Below are positions 37,335 to 45,944 of a stretch of 64,000 nt of DNA, piece by piece. Each line of letters opens with the position of its first letter. The first letter of the stretch is position 1. Source of the stretch: CAVRQM01 sp963723455 (GTDB taxonomy: Bacteria > Pseudomonadota > Alphaproteobacteria > Acetobacterales > Acetobacteraceae); assembly GCA_963723455.1 (NCBI GenBank), contig CAVRQM010000001.1:434001-498000 (forward strand), written 5' to 3'. The notes below the pieces were generated by a model that saw nothing but the letters and a program-made list of their open reading frames with translations, was not told the origin of the DNA and made no database searches. The translations under genes and the position numbers were made by a program.

Positions 37335-38627
37335 TCAGGCCGGCTGCGGGGGCATGGCGCCGCGCGTGGTGTCGCGGCCGGCCACTACTGGCAGTCTGAC
37401 CGCGCTGCCGGAGTCCGCTGCCTGATAGATCGCCTCGATCAGCCGCATGTCGGCCAGCCCTTCCTCGCCCGGCGTGCGCGGGGTGACGCCGGTGCGGATC
37501 GCGACTGCGAACGCATCCATTTCGAGCGCGAACTGGCTCGCCGGGGCGAAGCGCCGGGTCTCGCGCACCGTCGCGGGGCCATCCTGGCGACCGAGATGCA
37601 TGGCCAGGTTGGTGTAGCCGAACGCCGGGTCAAGCTCGGCCCAGCCGGTCGCGCCCATCACCCGCAACCGGCGGGATTCGTGGAAACTGTAGCCGCTGGC
37701 GCAGGTCGCGACGACGCCGGACGGGAAGTGCAGGGTGAACGCGCAGACATCCTCGACCTCGCGGAAGCGCGGATCGCCGTGCGGGCGGGTCAGCGTGGCG
37801 CTGATCTCGACCGGCTCCTCGCCGGTCAGGTAGCGCGCGGCATTCAGGCAATACAGGCCCACATCGGGCAGGCTGCCGCCGCCCGCCATCGCCCGGATCT
37901 GCCGCCACTGGCCGTTGCCGAGGTCATTCTGGCCGTTGATCGCCTCGATCAGCCGCAGGTCGCCCAGCGCGCCGGAGCGGGCAAGCTGCATCAGCGCCAT
38001 GTTGTACGGCTCGTATTGGCAGCGATAGGCGATCATCAGGCGCTTGCCGGCGTGCCGCACCGCCTCGATCATCGCCTGCGCGTCGGCGCTGCTGGTGGCC
38101 ATCGGCTTTTCGCACAGCACATGCTTGCCCGCCGTCGCCGCGCGCTCGGTGTATTCGCGGTGCATGCTGTTCGGCAGGACAACATAGATGATGTCCACGT
38201 CCGGATTGTCGCGCAGCCTGTCGAAGCTTGAATAATCGTACAAGCCCGCCGGGCGCACGCCGTACTGGTCGGCGATGGCCTGCGCCTTGTCGCGCTCGCC
38301 GCTGACCAGGGCGGCCAGGCGCACATGCTTCGCGCTGCCGAAGGCCGGCAGGATCTGGGTCAGCGCCAGATGCCCCAGCCCGACCACCGCCACCCCCAGA
38401 CGGCGCGGCGGCGCGTCCGGGTTCGGCACCACGTCCTGCGCCTCGCTCGGCGCATGCAGCGGCGGCAGGCTCACGTCCAGGCCGGAGACGCTGCCGGCCA
38501 GCGCGCGCGGCTCGCCACCCGGCAGAGTGTCGGCCGGGGCCGCGCCAGCCGACGCAGCCGCCAGCCCGACCGCGCCAAGCGCCGATCCGGCGACGAGGCC
38601 GCGCCGGGTCATGCCAGTCGGCGTCAT
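37335..38627 (-). CDS. Tat-exported Gfo/Idh/MocA-family oxidoreductase (glucose-fructose-oxidoreductase-like)
   Basis: 430 residues. A twin-arginine signal (MTRRGLVAGSALGAVGLAA) is followed by an extended linker, then the Rossmann motif VAVVGLGHLALTQILPAF near residue 80 and the dinucleotide-family string HVLCEKPMA near 170. The C-terminal alpha/beta domain includes GGGSLPDVGLYCLNAARYL. This layout matches Zymomonas glucose-fructose oxidoreductase, which holds NADP tightly and works in the periplasm interconverting sugars and polyols or lactones. The exact sugar is inferred only. Its ATG overlaps the topoisomerase stop (ATGA), so both may be one transcript. Confidence 0.88.
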   Translation of the reverse strand: MTPTGMTRRGLVAGSALGAVGLAAASAGAAPADTLPGGEPRALAGSVSGLDVSLPPLHAPSEAQDVVPNPDAPPRRLGVAVVGLGHLALTQILPAFGSAKHVRLAALVSGERDKAQAIADQYGVRPAGLYDYSSFDRLRDNPDVDIIYVVLPNSMHREYTERAATAGKHVLCEKPMATSSADAQAMIEAVRHAGKRLMIAYRCQYEPYNMALMQLARSGALGDLRLIEAINGQNDLGNGQWRQIRAMAGGGSLPDVGLYCLNAARYLTGEEPVEISATLTRPHGDPRFREVEDVCAFTLHFPSGVVATCASGYSFHESRRLRVMGATGWAELDPAFGYTNLAMHLGRQDGPATVRETRRFAPASQFALEMDAFAVAIRTGVTPRTPGEEGLADMRLIEAIYQAADSGSAVRLPVVAGRDTTRGAMPPQPA

Positions 38628-39730
38628 GCGCGCGCCTCCGCCGGCGCCTCGCCAAGCCTGCGCTGCAGGTAGGCGGTGACCGCGACCTCCTCGGCGGTAA
38701 GCCCGTTACGGTGGTCGCGCAGCAGCGCATCGGCCTGCGCGCGCAATCCCTCGGCCAAAGTGCCGTCCAGGTAGCCCTCGAAGATTGCCGGGTGGATGTA
38801 GCACTTTCGGCAGATCGCCGGCGTGTTGCCCAGCTTCTTGGCAACGCTCTCGACCGCGGCGACGATGTTGTGCTTCGCCCGCGTCTTGCTGTCGAACGCC
38901 TCCAGCCCGGACAGCGCCAGCGCCGCAAGGTTCGTCGCCGCCCAGGTGCGGAAATCCTTGGCGGTTATCTCCTCGCCGGCAATGGCGTGCAGGTAGTCGT
39001 TCACGTCGTCCGAGCCGACCGGATGCGCCTGTCCGTCCTCGCCGATATAGTGGAACAGATGCTGCTCGGGCAGTTCCTGGCAGCGGCGCACGATCGCGGC
39101 GAGCCGGCGGTCGGTCAGATCGATGTGATGCTGGACGCCGTGCTTGCCGCGGAAGTCGAACGTCAGGTGGCCGCCCTGCACCCGGGCATGGCGACGGCGC
39201 AGCGTCGTCAGGCCGAAACTGTCGTTCTGGCGCGCGTACTCCTCATTGCCGACGCGGGCCAGCGTGCCCTCTAGCAGGCGCACGATAGCCGCCAGCACCT
39301 TTTCGCGCGGCAGGCCGTGGCGGGCAAGATCCTGCTCCACCTGCGCGCGGATCGCCGGCAGCACGCGGCCGAAGGTGAACATGCGATGGTACTTGCCCTC
39401 GTCGCGCACCAGCCGCCAGGTCGGGTGATAGCGGTACTGCTTGCGCCCGCGCGCGTCGCGGCCGGTGGCCTGCAGATGGCCGTTGTGGTGGCGGCAGATC
39501 CAGACATCCTCGTAGGCGGGCGGGATGGCGAGCTTGCGCACCCGCTCCAGGTGCGCCGGGTCGGCGATCTCGCTGCCGTCGTGATCCAGGATGCGGAACT
39601 GCTTCTCGCCCAGCCGCTCGCGGCGGAAGCCCGGCTGGCCGTCATGCACGTAACGGAGTTTTGCCGCGCGGGCGGCGGCGCGCGGGTCGCCGGCCTCGGC
39701 GTCCGGCTGGATCGGGCTAATGGCGTTCAT
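38624..39730 (-). CDS. DNA topoisomerase IB (poxvirus/eukaryote type)
   Basis: 368 residues. Relaxes supercoils through a 3'-phosphotyrosyl intermediate. Family strings in order: RILDHDGSEIADPAHLERVR, IPPAYEDVWIC, the catalytic-core REGKYHR-like RDEGKYHRMFTFG, YARQNDSFGLTTLRRRHARV, AKDFRTWAATNLAALAL with an active-site arginine, and the C-terminal RKCYIHPAIFEGY carrying the probable nucleophilic tyrosine and active-site histidine region. Such enzymes are scattered across Proteobacteria. It is followed directly by the Tat-exported oxidoreductase gene, an odd partner. Confidence 0.93.
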   Translation of the reverse strand: MNAISPIQPDAEAGDPRAAARAAKLRYVHDGQPGFRRERLGEKQFRILDHDGSEIADPAHLERVRKLAIPPAYEDVWICRHHNGHLQATGRDARGRKQYRYHPTWRLVRDEGKYHRMFTFGRVLPAIRAQVEQDLARHGLPREKVLAAIVRLLEGTLARVGNEEYARQNDSFGLTTLRRRHARVQGGHLTFDFRGKHGVQHHIDLTDRRLAAIVRRCQELPEQHLFHYIGEDGQAHPVGSDDVNDYLHAIAGEEITAKDFRTWAATNLAALALSGLEAFDSKTRAKHNIVAAVESVAKKLGNTPAICRKCYIHPAIFEGYLDGTLAEGLRAQADALLRDHRNGLTAEEVAVTAYLQRRLGEAPAEARA

Positions 39731-39826
39731 GGCCCCGGCAACGCCGCAGCCTGGTTCGGGGTTCTGCTCTCTGGCAGCCGGACCCGGCGGCGGCTAGGCT
39801 CGGGCCGCAACACTCGGGATGCGCCC

Positions 39827-40270
39827 ATGCTGATCGGACTGGACCCGCTGCTGACCCCGGATCTGCTGCACGCGCTGGCCGCGATGGGGCATGGCGACTG
39901 CATCGCGCTGGTCGATGCCAACTACCCCGCGACGCGCGGGCGCGCCCTGATCGGCCTGCCGGGCGTCGCGATCGACGCGGCGCTGCGCGCGGTGCTGAGC
40001 GTGCTGCCGCTGGACAGCTTCGTGCCGCACCCGGCGATCGTGATGCAGGTGGTGGACGACCCCGAGCAGGTGCCGCCGGTCTGCGCCGAGATCAACGCGA
40101 TCCTGCGCCAGCGCGGGGCGGCGGCGGCGCGCGCGGTCGAGCGGCACGCCTTCTACGCCGCCGCCGAACAGGCCTTCGCCGTCGTGGCGACCGGCGAGCG
40201 CCGGTTCTACGGCAATATCATCCTGACCAAGGGCGTGATCCCGCCCGACGCCGCGCAAGGGACGCATTGA
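39827..40270 (+). CDS. fucU: L-fucose mutarotase-like protein (RbsD/FucU family)
   Basis: 147 residues, whole-length RbsD/FucU. LLTPDLLHALAAMGHGDCIA starts the fold, with DANYPA carrying conserved catalytic-site residues and the FucU-type ending ERRFYGNIILTKGVI. The enzyme equilibrates alpha and beta anomers of fucose or a similar sugar. Its stop is two bases before the ATG of an aldo-keto reductase that probably oxidises the same sugar, so they form an operon. Confidence 0.9.
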   Translation: MLIGLDPLLTPDLLHALAAMGHGDCIALVDANYPATRGRALIGLPGVAIDAALRAVLSVLPLDSFVPHPAIVMQVVDDPEQVPPVCAEINAILRQRGAAAARAVERHAFYAAAEQAFAVVATGERRFYGNIILTKGVIPPDAAQGTH

Positions 40271-40272
40271 TC

Positions 40273-41256
40273 ATGGAGCCGACCTACATCCCGCACGGCC
40301 CGCTCGGCATGGGCGGGGCGCCGCTGGGCAACCATCAGGCGACGATCCCCGAGGACGTGGCGCTGGCCGCCGTCGCGGCCGCGTGGGAGTCCGGCATCCG
40401 CCATTTCGACACCGCGCCGCATTATGGCGCCGGCCTGTCCGAGCACCGCATGGGCCACGCGCTGCGCCATTGTCCCCGCCACGATTTCACCCTGTCGAGC
40501 AAGGTCGGGCGGCTGCTCGACCCGGCCGAGGATGTGCCGGACATAGCCGAGCAGTTCCATCACGGCCTGTCGTTCCGGCGGCGGCTGGACTACAGCCATG
40601 ATGGCTGCCTGCGCTCGATCGAGGACAGCCTGCAGCGGCTGGGGCTGAGCCGTATCGACATCGTGTACATCCACGACTGCGCGCCGGACTGGCTGGGCGA
40701 CGCCTGGCGCGAGCAGTTCGACATCGCCATGAACGGCGCGGCCCGCGCGCTCGACCGGCTGCGCGGCGAGGGAGTGATTTCCGCCTGGGGATTCGGCGTC
40801 AACGTGGTCGAGCCGTGCCTGCTGGCGCTGCAGCGCGCCGAGCCGACGATGTTCCTGGTGGCCGGGCGCTACACCCTGCTGGATCACACGGCGCTGGCCG
40901 AGTTGCTGCCGCTGTGCGAACAGCGCGGCGCGCGGGTGGTGCTGGGCGGCCCGTACAATTCCGGGCTGCTGGCCGGCGGGAACACCTTCAATTATGAGCG
41001 CGCGACGCCCGAGCTGGTCGAGCGCACCGGCCGGATCGCCGCGATCTGCGCCCGCCACGGTGTCGATCTGAAGGCCGCGGCGCTGCAATTCTGCGCCGCC
41101 CATCCGGCCGTCGCAGCCGTCATCCCCGGCGCGCGCAGCGCCGAGGAGGTTCGGCAGAACGCCGAGATGATGGTCCAGCCGATCCCGCCGGATCTGTGGA
41201 GCGAACTGCGCGCTGACGGGCTGTTGCCGGAGCACGCGCCGGTGCCGGAAGCGTAG
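40273..41256 (+). CDS. Aldo/keto reductase (L-fucose / D-threo-aldose 1-dehydrogenase-like)
   Basis: 327 residues. A TIM-barrel AKR: GIRHFDTAPHYGAGLSEHRM contains the catalytic Asp and Tyr, TLSSKVGRLL the catalytic Lys, and IDIVYIHDCAPDWLG the His position. VIPGARSAEEVRQNAEMM near the C-terminus binds the NADP phosphate. The motif set is that of D-threo-aldose and L-fucose 1-dehydrogenases. Coupling with FucU supports a fucose-type oxidative pathway: fucose to fuconolactone. The ATG at 40273 was preferred over the TTG at 40267 that overlaps the previous stop. Confidence 0.88.
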   Translation: MEPTYIPHGPLGMGGAPLGNHQATIPEDVALAAVAAAWESGIRHFDTAPHYGAGLSEHRMGHALRHCPRHDFTLSSKVGRLLDPAEDVPDIAEQFHHGLSFRRRLDYSHDGCLRSIEDSLQRLGLSRIDIVYIHDCAPDWLGDAWREQFDIAMNGAARALDRLRGEGVISAWGFGVNVVEPCLLALQRAEPTMFLVAGRYTLLDHTALAELLPLCEQRGARVVLGGPYNSGLLAGGNTFNYERATPELVERTGRIAAICARHGVDLKAAALQFCAAHPAVAAVIPGARSAEEVRQNAEMMVQPIPPDLWSELRADGLLPEHAPVPEA

Positions 41257-41351
41257 CCGCAATCCGCGCTGATGCTGGCTCGCGCACCCCCGTCATACGC
41301 GCGCAGCCAGGATCCCGGCCCTGCATGCGAGCGGCGGCGACAGGCGTACCG

Positions 41352-41678
41352 TCACCCCAGGCTGAAACCGTAATATTTCAGCATGTAGCGGTTCAACGCC
41401 TGCATGAAGTCCGCGTCGCTGCGCTGCGTCACCTTCGATGCGGTGGCGAACGGCGTATCGGAACCGGTCGGCGGCACCAGTTCGACCAGATCGGTCTTGC
41501 CGTTGACCGCGGTGATAGCACTGCGCAGCCTGGCGTCGTGTTCGGGCTCCACGTCCAGCAGCGCCAGGCGGCCGCTCTCGCTATATTCCACCTGGCCCAC
41601 CCGCGTCTCCGCCTCGGTCTGCGGATCGACGCGGAACACATCCAGGATCGCGGTCACCTGCTCGGCTGCCACTGTCAT
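41352..41678 (-). CDS. Unknown protein beside the T6SS locus
   Basis: 108 residues, acidic, no signal peptide or membrane segment. The chain looks like one alpha/beta domain (VGQVEYSESGRLALLDVEPE, later SDADFMQALNRYMLKYYGFS). It lies 19 bases downstream of the metallopeptidase gene on the same strand, so it is probably co-expressed. Position after a candidate effector would suit an immunity protein or a chaperone; this is inference from location only. No family recognised. Confidence 0.6.
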   Translation of the reverse strand: MTVAAEQVTAILDVFRVDPQTEAETRVGQVEYSESGRLALLDVEPEHDARLRSAITAVNGKTDLVELVPPTGSDTPFATASKVTQRSDADFMQALNRYMLKYYGFSLG

Positions 41679-41697
41679 GCTCCTTGCGGCATCGTCG

Positions 41698-44137
41698 TCA
41701 TTCCGGCTTCGCCAGCAGGTCCATCAGCATCTGCGCCGATTGCGGCCCCGCCGACCAGGCGTGCTCCTCGAGCGGCTGCTTCTGATATACCTTGTAGTTC
41801 TCCTCGCCGCCGACATAGCCGCGACCGTCGTTCCACGTCGCCTTGAATAGCTTGGCCTGGGTCAGCGGCGGGTCGGTGGTGAGCGCGCCGGCGTCGAGCT
41901 GCTTGATCAGCTTGAATTGATAATTGTGGCTGTTCTCGTGGAAGATCAGGTCGAGCGCCAGCTCGAAGTCATGATAAACCGGCTGGCCGGTGTTGATGCG
42001 AATGACATCGTCATGCGGGTTGTAATGGCCGTTGTCGTTCTCGTCGAGTTTCTCGGTCGCCGGCGCAGTCGAGAAATCCTTGATGACCATTTTTGTCACC
42101 GGCGCGGCAAATCCGAACGTCTTGCATTGCTCCTCGACCGCCATCTGCATGATGGCTTCCTTCTGATCGTTGCTCAGCGTCGCCCAGTTCTCGCGAGCCG
42201 CCTTGAACTCCTCCTTTTTCGCGGCAAGAGCCTCGATCATCTCCTTGCGCTTCGCCCCGTCCGCCGCGACGAAGCCTTCGTCGAGCGAGATCGCGCCATA
42301 GACCTTGCACATCGCCGCCCGCTTCGCATTGCCCGGAGCGTTCTTGTCGTAGGGGGGCACCGGCTGCTTGCGCAGCGCGTCCAGCAAGGCGAGCTTTTCG
42401 TCCGCCGTCAGGCGCGCCAGGACCGCCTCGTCGGCGCCCGCGATCGCGCTGCGGGCCGCCTCCGACTTGGCGGTCTTTTCGCCGCCCGTGCCCTCGGGCA
42501 GCGTGCCGAGGCGGGTGACCTCGTTCTTCATGGCCGTGGTCTTGGCGGCCAGCACCGTCTCGGCCTTGGCCGCAAGATCGGTCAACGCGGCGGTGCAGTC
42601 GCCGTAGCGCGCCTCGGCCAGCGCGGTGGCGAACGGCCCGTGCACCAGGTTGAAGGCGACGATGGCCGCGGCCGTCGGCTGGGTGGTGTCGGTGACCTTG
42701 CCGGCGGCCTCGACGTTGCCCTGCACCTTGCGCCAGGCGGCGAAGAAATCGACCTCGGCCTGGTCTGCGGCCTGCGTGCGCGCCGCGATCAGTTGTTTGG
42801 CCTTGTCGTAGGCAGACTCGAAGTTGAGATATCTCTGCTTGCGGTTGGTGAACGGCGCATTGGTCAGGGCATCCATGTCCTGTTTCAGCTTGGTCATGGC
42901 TGCCGTCGTCAGCTTCACGCAACCGGCCTTCTGCAGCAACTGCCGGTTCGTCTTGTCGCGGTCGAGCCACAGCACTTTCCAGTATTCGTCATCCAGGCCG
43001 ATCCCCGGCTGGTGGGCAGCCTGCAGTGCGGCGCCAGCCTTGGCATAGGCGTCCCGCAGTTCGCCGAGCTTGTCGTGACCGGTGGTGTCTGCTGGCGGCG
43101 CGGCCTTGGCGAGCGCGGCTTCGTAGGCGTCCCATTTCGGCTTCAGGGCGTGGCCGGACACGCCCTTGCCGGGGATCCGCGCCAGGCAGCCGAACTCGGT
43201 CTTGAGCTGCCCCATCTCGTACGCGTGCAGCCGCACGTCGCGCCACCCGGCCACCGCCGCGTCCGCCTCGTTGGTCAGCTTCACGCGGTCGGCGTGGCCG
43301 ACCGGCTCCCCGCCCAGCTTCGCCAGTTCGCTGCGCAGACGCGCGGCCTCGGTCGCGGCCTCCGGCCAGCCGTCGAGCAGGCCGATCTTGCTCTCGATGC
43401 CCTGCTTCACCGCCGCGTCCAAGCCACCGAGCGCCGCCACCAGAGGATCGATCAGGCCGGTGGCGGCAGCGTAGTCGGCGGCCCCCATCGCCGCGTCGAT
43501 CGCGCCATCCGCCGCCTTCACCTTGGCCTGAGCGGTCTTTTCCGCGCCGGAGCGCGCCAGCAGATCGAGTGCGGCCTGCTTGCGCGCCGCCAGCGGATTG
43601 TACTTGTCGGCGAACACCTTGCTTGCGGCGTCCACCGCCGCCGTCATCGTCTCGGCGTGGCGCAGCGCGGCGTTCAGATGTCCCAGCGCCACGTCGTAGG
43701 TTCCCGCTTCCGCTGCCGCCGCCATGTCGGTCAGCGACTTCGCGAGATCCGCCTGCGAGGTCTTGGCCGCGGGCGGCGTCACCAGCTGGTCGCGCAGCGC
43801 CTCCAGCCCAAGGTGGTTGTCGGTGTACGCCAGGGCGTAGTCCTGCTCCGCTTTCTCCTCGGGCGAGGCCTGCTGGACGGGTGGGCGGCGGCGGCGGCGG
43901 CCTGGACGGGGGAGGCCCCAGCGGCGGCTGAACACCTTGGAGCGGAGGCGGCGCCGGCGCTCGCCCCGTTCCGATCTGGATGCCCGCACCCTGCGGCTGC
44001 GGCGGCGGCGGCGGCGCGCCCCGGTTGGTGCCGATCTGCGGCCCGGTGACCTGGCGGCCCGTGAAACCCGTGGTCCAGGCGTCCTGCGCCGGCGTGGTCG
44101 GCGGCGCAGGCGAACGGGTGCGTGCGGTCCAGGACAT
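41698..44137 (-). CDS. Proline-rich, helical protein with C-terminal HExxH metallopeptidase motif; candidate T6SS effector, one apparent frameshift
   Basis: About 812 residues. Starts MSWTARTRSPAPPTTPAQDA, then a Pro-rich region (GAPPPPPQPQGAG). The frame breaks in a CCG/CCC run at about 43878-43900; removing one base joins it to QQASPEEKAEQDYALAYTD. The middle 500 residues are long Ala/Lys/Asp-rich helices in three or four similar blocks. Near residue 725-810 lies LIFHENSHNYQFKLIKQ, an HExxH zinc motif, with downstream EEHAW as a possible third-ligand glutamate, as in gluzincin toxins. No signal peptide. It sits with two other minus-strand orphans beside T6SS sheath genes. An effector role is inference. 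Confidence 0.65.
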
Positions 44138-44177
44138 CCGAGGTCTCCGTCAGCTCACGGCATTGCGGCGCGGCCGC

Positions 44178-45770
44178 TCAGCGCAGGGTCTTGTCCAACG
44201 TAGCCAGGGTGGCGGTCATGGTGGCGCGGATCGACAGCGGCACGAACGGGTTGGCGTCCAGGTCGTCGATCGTCTTCTCGCCGGCGATGAACGCCTGGTA
44301 CTTCTTTATGATGCTCTGCGAGTTGGCGACCAGCTTCTGCCGCTTTTCGGGATCGCTGGCGCTGCTGGCGGCATCCAGCGCGTCGGCAAGGCTTTCGTCG
44401 AGGCCGTCCAGCACGGCCGAGACGCGCGCCTGATAGCGCTGATCGAGATCGGCGGCGAAGTCGGGATACGCATCGACGATCTTGCCGCGCAGCGTGTCGA
44501 TGTCGCCCTGCATTTTCTTGCGCGCGGCAAGCCAGGCCAGGCGCGATTTCGCGTACGCGACCGGGCCCGCCCCGTTCTTCCCCGCCGCCGCAGCAGCCGC
44601 CTGGGCCGCCGCCATTGCCGCGCGCAGCTGCTCGACCCCCGCCGCGCCCTCGTCGGCGCGGCCGGCGGCGAACGCTGTGCTGGCGCGGTCGGACAACGCC
44701 AGCAGCCGCTCGTGCAGCGCGCCGTCGCTGCCGGCGACCTTTGGAATCTGCAGGGTCAGCTGGGCGAGCAAGTTGCGCGACGCCGTTGGATCGGCGGCCG
44801 CTGCCGGGGCAGCGGCCGCGGGCTGCGCCGCGCCGCCCTCGATCGCCCGGCGCAACTGCTCCAGATAGGTCGCCGCGTAGGTCAGGTTGTTGGTCTTGAT
44901 GTTGACGTTGACCTGCGTGGCAAGCTTGAGCAGCTCGGCCCTGCGGTTCGCGTCGTCGCCGGCGACCTGCGGGATGCGCGGCGCCAGTTCCGCAAGCCGC
45001 TTCGCCAAAGCGGCGGCGTCCTGCGCCGGCGCGGCCGGCGCCTCGGGCGGCGGTGGCGCGGGCGGTGGCGGGGGCGGGGCGGCATCCAGTGCCCGGCTCA
45101 GCTGTTCGACATAGGTGGCCGCATAGGTCAGGTTGTTGGTCTTGATGTTAACGTTGGCCATGCTGGCCATCTTCAGAAGCTCGGCCTTGCGCCCGTCATC
45201 GCCGCCGGCCGCCTGCGGGATGCGCGGCGCCAGTTCGGCCAGCCGGCGCGCCAGCGCCGCCGCGTCCTGCGCCGGCGCAGCCGCCGCCTCGGGGGGCGGC
45301 GGAGGTGGCGGCGGGGACGCGGCCGCTGCGGCGGCCGGCGCCTCGGCGGGCGGCGCCGCGCCGTTGGTCGGCGCCGCCTCGGCCGCCGGATCCTCCTCCT
45401 CGGCCGCCGTCTCGACCGGCGTACCGTCCTCCAGCATGATCTGGACCTTGGTGAAGCCGGTGCCCTTCAGGGTCTTGACCAGCCGGCGCGCCATGCTGGA
45501 GATCGGCTTGTTCAGGTAGAACTTCACCAGCTTCGGGTCGTCCTTGAAATCGACCTGGGCGGTGCCGAATTGCGTGTTCTTGGCGTCGGGAATGGAGTCG
45601 ATGAGGTTTTTTTCCAGCGCCTTCGGCGCCTTCATCTTGTCCATCAGCAGCAGGCCGAAGCTCTGGTCCTTGCCGACGCCGATCGCGCAATGCACCGGCT
45701 TTTCCTTGCTCTGGGTCAGCAGTTTGTGCATGTCGGGCTTTTCCATCCCGGTCTGCGGTGCGGCGGCCAT
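44178..45770 (-). CDS. Protein with N-terminal alpha/beta domain and tandem helical modules, T6SS-adjacent, unknown function
   Basis: 530 residues from MAAAPQTGMEKPDMHK. Residues 14-120 form a conserved-looking domain (KEKPVHCAIGVGKDQSFGLL, MARRLVKTLKGTGFTKVQIM). Pro/Ala linkers then separate two nearly identical modules of about 65 residues sharing LAELAPRIPQ, KAELLK/RAELLK and VNIKTNNLTYAATY, followed by a third divergent copy (LTLQIPKVAGSDGALHERLL) and a helical C-terminal domain. DNA of the two close copies spans about 45088-45282 and 44847-45031. No signal or membrane segment. It lies 40 bases upstream of the metallopeptidase gene on the same strand and diverges from the sheath gene, so it may be an effector, adaptor or scaffold. 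Confidence 0.6.
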   Translation of the reverse strand: MAAAPQTGMEKPDMHKLLTQSKEKPVHCAIGVGKDQSFGLLLMDKMKAPKALEKNLIDSIPDAKNTQFGTAQVDFKDDPKLVKFYLNKPISSMARRLVKTLKGTGFTKVQIMLEDGTPVETAAEEEDPAAEAAPTNGAAPPAEAPAAAAAASPPPPPPPPEAAAAPAQDAAALARRLAELAPRIPQAAGGDDGRKAELLKMASMANVNIKTNNLTYAATYVEQLSRALDAAPPPPPPAPPPPEAPAAPAQDAAALAKRLAELAPRIPQVAGDDANRRAELLKLATQVNVNIKTNNLTYAATYLEQLRRAIEGGAAQPAAAAPAAAADPTASRNLLAQLTLQIPKVAGSDGALHERLLALSDRASTAFAAGRADEGAAGVEQLRAAMAAAQAAAAAAGKNGAGPVAYAKSRLAWLAARKKMQGDIDTLRGKIVDAYPDFAADLDQRYQARVSAVLDGLDESLADALDAASSASDPEKRQKLVANSQSIIKKYQAFIAGEKTIDDLDANPFVPLSIRATMTATLATLDKTLR

Positions 45771-45944
45771 GCTGGCTCTCCTGCCAAGGAAGTGACGGTA
45801 CGGGCGCACGCCAGCGCAATGGACGGCCGCTGTCAATTATTTCTTATGCGCGAGCCGGCTGCAAATTCTTATGCGCGCGCCGGCGGCGCTTGGCGGCCCG
45901 TGCCGGAATGGTATCGTCGCGCCCGCACCCGCCCGGAGTCAGCA

